DNA of 64,000 bases, taken from contig OY727097.1 of NCBI GenBank assembly GCA_963402885.1, positions 6,944,001-7,008,000 of the forward strand. Reading direction: 5' to 3'. Shown one piece after another: positions 37,401 through 49,400 of the stretch. Source of the DNA: Antedon bifida. Taxonomy: Eukaryota; Echinodermata; Crinoidea; Comatulida; Antedonidae. A program made the position numbers and the translations under genes. Each line of letters begins with the position of its first letter. The stretch's first letter is position 1. Below the pieces are notes generated by a model. The model had not been told where the DNA came from and ran no database searches. It saw nothing but the letters and a program-made list of their open reading frames with translations.

Positions 37401-40400
37401 TAATGTTCATATGCTTTTGTCCCTAAGGTAATTTTTATTTGCGATTAGATTAAATTTTGAATCTATGTCATTGTGAGAATGTGTTGATGACCATTAAAGT
37501 TTAATATGCATGACACTCGTATAGAATTAGGTATTGTAAAGAAACGTTATTCATTTCACATTAAAAGAAAACAAAATCAACGTACCAAAATAAGGAAAAT
37601 AACTATATAAGAAATAAAGAAATTATAAAAGAAATAAGGAAATTATAAAAGAAATAAAGAAATTATAATGAAATGAAAGATGGGCAGGACACATAGAAGA
37701 ATAACGAACAATATGTGGGGAAAGGGAGAAGAATGGATAACAGAATAGTAACATCTGACCGAAGAAAATAAAAAAAAACATGATTGTGGAGGGGTGACAT
37801 CACAATAATTAAATCTAAAAACTTCAAACTAGCCAATAGCATCACATCACACCCCTTGCCTCAAATGAACCTCAGTAGCCTAATTAAATACTTTTCAGGA
37901 ACGAACAACTGATCGTGACGTCATGCAAAAATATACCTTGCATAATTAGGACTTTAGCTCTCTAACGCGTCTTATCTTTTGTCCTTTAGGCCATCACTCA
38001 CTTACTCACAGGGTGAAATGATTTATTATTTTTATTGAATTCCTCAGAAACTTGAATGTGTTTCATAAAGAATTTTAATACATTAGTTCCATTGACTGCG
38101 TTAAAATGAACGCTCGTGTGAGAAATCCTATTGTTTAGTTTTTGGTGCCTCGGGGGTTGCTTAATGATAACGTTATTTTTCTATATAACCGTTTAAGACA
38201 TTTTTTCTCATTATCTTCTCAAATGGTGTGGTAATAAAATACATTTAAAAAACAATGATGATAATGCATCAATGTATGCGATCGCGTTCAAAAGTAAGCT
38301 GAAGCTATATATGACAAAATATTGATAGTAAAAATTATTATATTAATTTTATTTCAATGTTTGTATAGTGTCACTGTAGCTTGGTGGTTGGCATGCTTCC
38401 TACCAATTGAATCCCAGTATTAGTATAGTTTATTTCAATTTAAGTCAATAATATTGTAAAGTTCTTAAATGTTAAAGGTGTATGAAGCCTAAGTATGATT
38501 GGTGAATACAGTCACTCATTCATGATTGACTCAGAGCTCCGATACTATGTATGCAAATTAAAGATTCAAGAACCGGATATAGGCTGCCCCCTATAGACCA
38601 GTATCAAAACCAAAGCCGGATGTAGCCAACTCTGAATCCTATACAAATAAAACTCACTCAATAGCAACAACTAAAGCTACTCTGGAAAATGACTGCACCG
38701 GGTTATTTCCTGACGATATGACGATATAATTTTGACAGTAGTTCCAGAACCTGATATAGGCTGCCCCCTATAGACCAGTATCAAACCAAAGATGTAAATT
38801 ATCTCTATGTAGCCTAATATTCTCCCAGGTTTTCAGCGATTTATAAAATGTGTAAAAGGTGTACCGTACATATTGACCTACCGAAAGTTTATGCCACTTC
38901 CATAGTGGTTTTGTACAAATCCAAGGAGAATTTCGTCATAATCTTTCGCTAGTATTGCCCCATTTTCGTTTGTTTGTAGCTCAACTAATTCGTACGCATC
39001 GCCTTCCGTAAAACCCGTCATAATGCTAACCTTCCGTACTGTATTACGTATCAGGTTGGCCGGTACGTCCGTAATTATATCTCCGTCTATTACAGGCCCA
39101 AAAGCGATGAAATATAACGGGGCACGTATATCTTTTTCTGCCAGTAGAAGCTCTTCGAACGGTACATTTCGGAGTTCGTCGATGATGTCGGACTGTGGTT
39201 TCTTCTGGCAGCCAAATCGTTCTGCTAGGCGGTCAAAGTAGGTAGAAGGTTCGGTAGACATGACCCAGGGAGCCAATGGGGAGCCGCCTTGTGCAATCAC
39301 ACGATGTATAAGGCCTATTTAAAAGATAAAACAATATTGATATATTTAATTCAGACAACTGTTTAATTTGACATTCTATGTATAGCATACACCTTGTACA
39401 CATTGGATAGAGGAGGCCACATGGCAATGTACATTGGTTAAGACCCTTAAGTTACTGTAAAATGCAATGTATAATGTACATGAACTGTTTATGGTATTGC
39501 CTACTGGCAGTCAGGAAAACGTGAAACACAACGTTGCCTTATGTTATTTAAGATTAAACTCGTACAAGCAAATTAACAACATTTGTAGGCCTACCACTTG
39601 TGCGATTGGACAGGGCCAATATCCCAGAGCTAGCTGCACCAGATCCAGCTCCAACTACTGTTACCCTACTTTTATCTCCATTGAATGCTGATATATTATC
39701 TTGTATCCATTGGAGAGCTGCAATTTGGTCTTGTAGTCCGTAGTTTCCCTTAGCTGCGCCAGTACCAGAACTTAAGAAACCTATAATTGAAGGATTATTC
39801 GTGTGTTGTATAGGTCTAATAAGTACATTATAAGAAAAAACCCAAAAGTATATTCTAGATATTTTAGTTTATGTTATAGATAAAAACTATCCAGGGCCGG
39901 CTTTTTGATTTTAGAATATTGAAATGGATGATTTTTTTTATAGCCCTCTATTTTTTTGCCTTTTTATGACCGCAAACGTCCTTTTCAAAATGTCTTTTTT
40001 TTTTACTAAATTTTTTTAAAATACATTAAAAACAATATTAAAAGAAATCTTCGTAACTACCTCTGTCCATGTCACCTACATTCATTATCGATATGTCATT
40101 TATATCATGGAGAACTTAATGTTGAATAAATAGTCACTAATCGTAGAACCGGAAATAGCCTGCCCCCTATTGACCAGTATAAAATCAAAATGATAGATCT
40201 CACACGGTAACTCTTCTTATACAATATATGCAATTACACAGTAACTGCATGCTGTATTTCTGTTTTAGAGCCCATAAACATAAACCGGTAGTAGCTCTGG
40301 TATTTATTATGCAAATTAAACACAATAATTCCAAAACCGGATATATACTGCCCCCTATAGACCAGTATCAAACCAAAGCGGGATGTTGCTCACTATTTTA

Positions 40401-43400
40401 AGGTAAATAATAATGAATCATGCTATATTCTTAAAGTAACGAGGCCTACTTCATTCTTAGCAAAGAGATACTGTAAATATATAGTACACTACTATGATTC
40501 TTAGACAGGTTATATAGCGCTCCAATCGGCGATAACTCTGTTATGTACATTAAGATGTAGTAAAGGAATTCTATAGTAATCCCAGGTAGTACTTACCTAA
40601 TATCCCTAGTCTGAAATTAACAGTGACAACGATAACACCGGCATAGCCTGCTAGAATACTACCGTTGTATATCGAGCCGGAACCGGAGCGAAACTCTCCG
40701 TCATGTATAAAAACCATAACAGGAAATTTGTCGACACCTATGGAAAAATGAATATTGTAGTATATTATTCAGTAAGACAGAAATTGGTGAATACAACATA
40801 TACTAATACAAAAAAATATACTTATCATGGGCCCTAGTTATCTTACTTACTCTATAAACCCCTTAGGTTTAGTCATTTACCAGGGTAAGGTCATTCACTA
40901 ACCACAAAAGCTAACGATAAGGTTTTTAGTCGCGTGAAAGCGACTCTATAGTTCACTATGTCGGTCGGTTGGTCTGTCTGTCTGTCTGTCGGTCTGTCTG
41001 TCTGTCTGTCTGTCGGTCCGGTATCACTATGCGTTTTATCGCTTTCTGACCTTATCTTGATATCAGTTTAATCTAGCTAAGTCAATTTTTCACAGAATAT
41101 TCCTTATGGCCAGGAATCGATGTGGTTATGTTTTCACGGTGCGCAATAAAAAATTACGCGGTCTACGCACGATTTAACGAAATCACGTTTGTAATCATAT
41201 CTTCACAACCATGAATCACAATTAAATAAAATTTGGTACTTATAAATTTCAGGGCATAAATCATCATATGGCAATACAATTACGTGCGTAGCGCATGTAA
41301 CGCATGCGTATGCGCGCTTTAAATTTTCAAAATTTATTTTCGATGAAATAAGAGTACGTTTCAGGCAATTTTAAGCGTTTACAAAATTGCCATGAGTGCG
41401 CAGATTTTTGCGCGCGCACTGCGCGTTAAATGTTATTGCGCACTCTTTTTGCCCGATTTCTGTTTTCTTGACTTACTTTTCAACTCGAAATTACGTTATA
41501 CGAGCACGTCAAAAGTGACAGGCTACGCACGTGTAAATTAAAAAAATATAAATGTTTTTAAACATTTCAACATTTTTAAACATGTTCAGTAATTTCGGTC
41601 AGTATAGTTCACTATGTCGGTCGTTCGGTCTGTCTGTCGGTCCGGTATCACTATGCATTGTATCACGCGACTTAATGGCTGTTGGCCTTGTTTGAAATGT
41701 TTTTTGTAACTTTATAAAACGAAACAATAAAAAAGAAATAAAAGGAATAGTAAATGTCTAAACTATACTTGTGATTTACTGTATTTTACACTTCTAGCTA
41801 ATAACTTTCAGAACTAAAAACCCTCGAATTGAAATACTATTACATTTCGTTGAATCTACATCGGTATTCTACTTTCCAGAGTTAATCATCCGCAGGGTTC
41901 TACTTCGATCAATAAAAAAACTATCGACCATTCGTACTGTATGATTGTCCTATATTAAATCCCATTTACTACACACTTTATTAGGGTTATGTACTAGAAT
42001 GCCATTATCTTATTAAGTCATATCACTTGTATTTTTAATACATATTTAGGATCACTTCCTTCTCAATAAAGCATTCTACTTAACAGGCAAAGCGGCAATT
42101 ATATACACATGCTATTTAGCGCAATATGGATTGTATAAATCGATATCGTTAAGACCTTCAATAACGAATCTTAATTTCCGTAATTTATTAAGCATTAATA
42201 TTGATTTTAGAATCAATTTAGTAGAATAACAGCCAAACGTTTGCCTTTGAGTGATATCTTAACAATTGAACCAAAATAAGCAAACTTTAGGCCTAATCTA
42301 TATGCTTGAATGTTCTTCTTCATAATTTGCCATAGGCCTACACCAATGTCTCAACGTCTCACAAAAGGTTTGAGACTTTCTTTAAGCTACAAAACAATGC
42401 CTCATTGTCAAGACACTGTAACCAAATGGAGAGTTGTAAATGGTTTAAATTGCAACCCCAATATCTCACCAGGGAAGAGTGAGACTGTTATCTAAGATGC
42501 ACTGCAGCATTTTTGGTAAGGAGTTGAATCTATAAGAAGAATTTAATACGTTATGTCGTTGAATTTTTATGTACATCTTATTGGTAAAACTGCTATGTGG
42601 TTTCCGTATATTGTTTGTCTGATGTCTATTGCTGTTGACTGAAATGAAAGGGCCTAGCTATGTATCATTCATTGTTCTATGTTTTGATTTGTATTAAGAA
42701 TAAGCACATGAAAAATATGCAGAAAGCAACAAATCACCAATGACTGTATTGAATTTGTATCATTATAATAATATTAGATGTGATATTTAGAAATAGTCGC
42801 GAAAAAATGTTGAACGTTATCATTATAGAAGATTTTACTTCAAACCATAGTTCTTCCATGGTGTGAATAACTAGTCACGTATATTTAACCAACTAATCCC
42901 TCCATGATTTAACTAGCCAATGTAACCCAAGTAAAAGCCTTATTAGCTCATCTACAAACTACGTTCTCTTGTTAAAGATACAGTTCCATAACATATTTCA
43001 GATAGGCCTACAGTTTTCACTTTCGAATAATAATCTTAATCGTAAGATAACTGCATGACACGGCTGTAATGAGGTTATTGTATTCCTATAGAATAGTAAA
43101 TAACGTGAGTACCTCAGCTGAGCTACAATATAAAACAAAGTTTCATTTCTATGATATGGCATCTTTAAATGTTTATTGCAATTTTATACTCTGGCACGTA
43201 CTGACACTTTCCACGGTTCGCTACACGATATTCTCAATGAGAAATCTACGTGGTATATTTTTAGTAGCACTTGGCGTACCATACACATTTGTACCTGCCT
43301 TGTCTGATATTTATTACCTGTTTAACAGAATGTCAGTGAGAAAAAGACTATTATATATATTATGTTAACTACTATAACTGAGAATAAAGTTTATTTGTCT

Positions 43401-46400
43401 TAGGCTTATCTAAATTCATTCTATTTTTCAATAGTATAGTATAATGTAGGCCTACTTTGAAGTACACGTTTCAAACCACATAACTTGTCGACACTTATTA
43501 TATGAGTGTTGTGCTCTGGGTTGCGATTCACCTTTTTTGCCACAAACGATTATAAGAGCGAGTTTTTTTATACAACTTTATGACGACGAACACGGTACTC
43601 TACTGTATATTGCCGGAAGACTCCCTCATTACTGAAAGAGGAGACACGTGCTTACATCAACCGTAAGTTGAAAAGGTATATCAAATGTTTTAATCCAAAC
43701 ACTCGGAAGCAATATTTTTATTAACATGCATTCTGTCCTTTGCCGACTAAATGGCAACAGCGGTGTGAGTACGTTGCAAAATGTTCGTTGATAACATTTT
43801 TAGATGACGCGATTTTACCTTCGTTAACGCAAAGTATCCACTTAGCTAAGTGGTTGCACTATCAATGACTCAGTAAACACAGAGATTAACACGCTACATC
43901 GGAAATTGTACTCTGATGAATTGAGTAATGTTTGTACAATGAAATGAATACAGAGCCAGGTAAGGAATACCATGAAAACGTAAACCAAAGTGAACCAACA
44001 AAATATTTATACTCTACAAGGCATCAACCAAACAAATGTAATTAGATAGTGGGAATCAAAGACCGAATAAAATGGATTAACTAAACATATGTATGCAATT
44101 GGGGCTTCAATACAATATGTATAATTAAGAGAAAGAACACGAGACGAAAGAAAACATTACTAGTAAACCAGCCAAACGACTTAAAAAAAACCATAAATAA
44201 CATTACATAATTAAATCGCATTAAACCAAGTAAGAGCGCAGAAGAAAAAGTAACGCTCTGTCTCCACTATCAAACCTTATGTGACCAAAAAATGTGATGT
44301 GATAATGTCATATCACTACCATATTTGGGAATATCACACTTTTGTTGTCAAACTAGTTTTATAGTGTAGACAGAGCTTTAGTATGATAAGTTCTTGATGT
44401 AAAGAAAAGCATAATGGTAAGGGAAATAAAGAAGAAGTCACTACAATTATCTACCCAAATAATATCTCTAAACAAATGATAATAGAATACGTTCACACGA
44501 TAAATAGACAGAAAGAAATCAATTTCGATCCAAAATTCTTGACTTGAGAGAAGAAGACCATATCAGAGAATGGTTGATTTCCAGTCACACTTCCTTGTTT
44601 AATTAAACTTCAAATTAGCTCGTGAAAATGGTACAACAGATAACATGATGAGCTGCGGTGCCTAGTAACACGAATTAGAATCTCATTAGTGCACATAGAA
44701 TCAAAATAAACGAGATAACACTACAATATATCATCAACGTGATACCAATACGACACAATGACAAGTTTCGCTAGTTCTTCATTATGAAAATGTTGTCTTG
44801 TTTGAATGCGACCATTGTTATTTTGCAATTCGTAAAGATAAGTATCTGCGCAAATTACATCTATCTAGGCTATCATTTCAATAATGTAGGGCAATGAAGG
44901 TATAGTTATCCTGAGGGTTGGGATGACCTAATAATCAACACGAGGGTTACCTACTCTTAATAGGTTTGCAGGAGAGTTTATATTCATTAAAAGGTGCACG
45001 AGGAAACGTACTTAGTTAAAACTGGACGAACGAAATGTAGTAACTATAAAACTAAGTAATTGGATATTAATAATCTGTGTTGATTATTTGTTAGTGAAAC
45101 AAAAAGAACAAGAACTTGAACAAAATAAAATTAATCTCATCAAAAATATAATTAATTAGATCCAGGTTAACGTTTTTCAAGAATGGAATGAGTAGATAAA
45201 GAAACAGTGACACACAATTTGCTAATAAATAACGACAAGTTAGGTATATTGTCAACTATGAGTTCATTCATTCATTCAATAAACATTTATTTACAAAATC
45301 TGAATACATAGGAAAACAAGAAACAGGATTGTACAGAATTATAAAAATATGTTTCAGAAAATGAAGGCAAAAGCCGTGAAAGATGTTGGAAAACATTTTG
45401 AGTTGGGCGAGCCTTGACACAAATAAAAAAGAAAAGAAATGCATTGTAGAAAATAATAATAAATTTTATAATCTAAAATATGAATAACAGAAAAAAAAAT
45501 AAAATCTGTTGGTACTGCAGATCGAGATATGACCGATTAATAAACATTTAATAAGTAGAAAAGGTGTATTTTTTTAATTTTAAGAGAAGTATCTTAGGGG
45601 AAGCAGATTTTGAAATGGAGGGTGGTAGGTTGTTCTATATAGCCTGGGTGCAGAACAGTTAATATACACATTTGCGGGAAAAAAGTATAGGAACATTTTT
45701 TTTTGGTTTTTCTGATAGAGTATACCATATAGAATGTCAGAAAAAAAAATCCCCATCCCAGGGTCTTGGGTAAATTTTTTTACGGAACTTTTAAATTGTG
45801 GCCTATATAACACACACAAATTCCTATTAACACACACAAATACCTATATATAGGGGATAGGGAAAATCAATTAACGGTTTTTGTTACTTGCAGTTGTGTT
45901 TTAATGATTAAAATTAGTAGAGGCTTAATTTAATACCTACTTCTCATAGTGGTTGATGAATCAAGTCGATACGATGACATCTTCAAATCGTAGCGTTTGT
46001 TTTATACGCATACCTATTCATACTGTATATTTTAAGGCAAATACTTTGTCTCTTATAAATGTGAAAACGTCTTTTATGTGCCGATGATTTAATTATCATA
46101 CAGTTTTACAGTTTGCATGTACTATCAAGAAAAAATATTAGCACAAATTTGTAATTTGTAAATGGGAAAAAATCACAGAAGCTGAATGTATATTATTACA
46201 AACAAATATACGTAAGGAAAGCGTTATCAAATGTGTTTTAAAACACCACTATCGAATAGTATTGGTAAGCTCATTTTAGATTCATTACTTTAAGTGCGTA
46301 TCTTTTTTTAATAAAGGAAAATACTAAACAAACTCAAAAATATCACATGTGCCGATATTCCCCTATCTATAGACAAATTAAACAAATTTATAATTATTCC

Positions 46401-49400
46401 ATTCTGATGTGGGTTTATTTTGAGGATTTGGAACAAAGAACTATACACTAACTATATACTAAACACATTTGACAAACTTAGTATTGATTTATAAAATAAT
46501 TATTTTCACAAATAAATTAAGTTATGAATTATGCGGAAACACTATTATCTGAATTTGTTCAAGTTGTTTCCTTATAATTATAGAATATTAGATAGCCGTG
46601 GATTAGAGGAAAGTGACCAGGCTGAAACTTAATTTAAGCCATCAGATTTGATCACCGCTATGACGTTTGGATTAATTAGTAGAGCTTTAATCAAGCTTAG
46701 GAAAAAATCGTGACCAAAATAAACAAATCGACTAATTCTTTTTTTAAAAAGTGGGAAATCATCATCTATATTTTCACAACTACTAATTACATGTGTTATT
46801 ATACGGGATCATATCGTATTCCTGTAGTTTTGTTCAAGCAAAATACCAAATAATCATTTCATAACCTTTTAAGCATTGACCATTCATTTACTACATACAT
46901 TCAAACGTATTAAGTAGGAACAATCAGAGAGTTACAGCCTCCACCAGGAGTAAACCGAGAAATATTTTTAAAGTACAGCCTAAATTGGTAAAATAATCAT
47001 AAAAAGGGTCAAGAATTGGGATCCTGGTCTGGATTTCCTAAATTGGTAAAATAATCATAAAAAGTGGTCAAGAATTGGGATCCTGGTCTGGATTTCCTAA
47101 ATTGGTAAAATAATCATAAAAAGTGGTCCAGAATTGGGATCTTGGTCGGGATTTCATATATTGAATCGAGTCTTCCGTGACCACATATCTTTCTATGGTT
47201 TAAATGTGGTAAAGATCCGTCTTGTAGTTTTGAGGTACGGACTAAATTAGTAAAATAATAAAAAGTGGTCCAGAATTGGGATCACCAAAATTGAATGGAG
47301 TCGTCCGTGACCAGCTGATATCCATCTGTAGTTTAAATTTGATAAAGATCCGTCTTTTAGATTTTACGTTATCCTGCTAACAGACAAACACACACATCTC
47401 AGAAAAATATAACTTCGTAGGCGGAGGTAAACATACACTAAACGTGAACTCGTAGAGTTAGGTATCCGCTATAAAAATACACATTAGTGAATTATCGGTA
47501 CTAAATATTGATTAATTTCATTTTATCTTCTTCATTCAGAGAAGAGTCACTCTTCCCTGGTTGACTCTTGTAATTATAGAACTTTTATAGAGTTTTGGAA
47601 AAAGGACCACATGAATTGAAATATTATATTTGTGTTCCTTATTGATTATTGTAATGCGAGTGAACCAAAGTTAAACTCATTTTTCTTTTATTTCTCCTGA
47701 GACTGAATAAATTTAAATACTCATAAATACATAATATTATAGTAATTGATACATAATGAGATTTTCTTTTTTTTCGAATTTCCAGGTCAGATAGATTATT
47801 TTACGGAGAACTTTAATTTGCGTTACTTACAATCCATTTCCTTGGATTAGAAAAACTGATTATGCTACCCATTTTAATGTGATTTTCATTCTATACACGA
47901 TTTCTATAGTGTGGTGTTGAAACTATACTGTACATTCATTAGCAGCTTACTCGGTAGAACAGTATAACTAGGTTATATCCTGGGTCATAAGTTACGTAAT
48001 GTCCTATTTATTATTTTTATATATATTTTCTTGCGATTACTTTATAAAATACATTTTGGAATTCCTTGCATTTAAATGTGGAACATAAGCAAGCATAATA
48101 CAAACTGTCACAGGTAGAAGACAGCCATTAACTGTCACTTCGCGATACAATATTTTTTAAATATGGTAACACAGAGATCCTGAAAACAATGGCTCACAAA
48201 AAAATATATGTTTTCGAGTTATCTCGGGTCTCTGATCTATTTTTCGAGGTCTTTCGTCGTAATATCATACAAGCAGTTAACTTTGAATAAAGCGATAAAC
48301 CTCCTAACTTACAACACAGACCTCAGGCCACGAAGTACACGTAGACATTGTTCAGTACACTCACGCGCGCGCGCCTCGGGCCTTACATTAACGGTTGGAT
48401 CTCTTTGTCTCTTTAAAAAGATAAATTTCCAGACAATCATTAAAAATATTCAATTATAGATGTAATTTACAATAAATATGTTGGCAATATATAAATGTCA
48501 CCATCTCATTCAGTGTCATGCTTCTAGAATTTCTAAATTACACAGTCAACTCTGCGCATGCGCCATACTGTTTATTCAGAATGATATATTCAAGTTATTA
48601 GGCACAATGCATTTCGCAACTAATGGGTAGAGGTATCCTATAATTAGCGAGATAGCAGTATAATCTGTATTTATAAATTGTTCTGAATCTATGTGTCCCA
48701 ATCGACTGCCTGGGGCTCGGACAGCCTCAACTAACCGAAGTTAGTAACGTGATGGGACTACACAACATGATGTTTTCAGAGTGTTGACTCAATATCTCTT
48801 ACACCCCCTGGCAGTATAATGTCTGTAACAGTTACTGGTCATTGATTTTACTGCGCTACATCCCTGTGGAGGTTGACAGTCAATGTGTTCTGTAATATTC
48901 AGTTTACCAGTAATTCTTTTGGGTCTGTATCACTTGATAGATCATTTAACCATAATTGCTTAATGTAATGAAGTGTTTCTATTCAACTTCAACCAAAATT
49001 TAATCTACAAGTTGTTAACCTTAAGACTACAATTTCAATCTGTTAGATATAATATTATATAGTAGATCAATATGTTAATTATTCTTCGACCTGAAAAAAT
49101 TATATTGAAATTCAATCGACTGTATAATTATTGTTAATTGAATCCTCAGGAAAAAAAAAATTCAATTTGAATATCTTCCTTTTGGAATGAAGACAGTTAG
49201 AGACAATTAAAGAAATCAATGAAACCCATTTATCGAATTATCGATTTTCTTACATTTTCGTAATTTCTCATTTCGATTTGTTGTAATTTAATGCTTTATT
49301 TACTAAGCCCAATGTCGATAGATAACAGAATTCCGTAACTTAGTAATGTTGTCATATGTTAATCAGTACTTAATCTAACATTAGGAATTGTAAGAAACTC

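Larger units (their letters stand above)
36684..38881 (-). other. Neuroligin-like intron 4
   Basis: A 2198-bp phase-2 intron. It has a purine-rich imperfect minisatellite (about 37612-37680, repeated GAAATAAAGAAATTATAAAA) and two copies of the GGATATAGGCTGCCCCC repeat (38569-38627, 38745-38792). A short segment near 38375-38430 resembles a decayed tRNA-type A box. Confidence 0.85.

Noticed and set aside
43069..43368. 99-codon plus-strand frame inside neuroligin-like intron 1
   Set aside because: No recognisable domain, no coding-like conservation evidence; likely chance in AT-rich DNA.
45580..45837. 85-codon minus-strand frame
   Set aside because: Driven by T/A homopolymers, with no motif and no splice or tail evidence.
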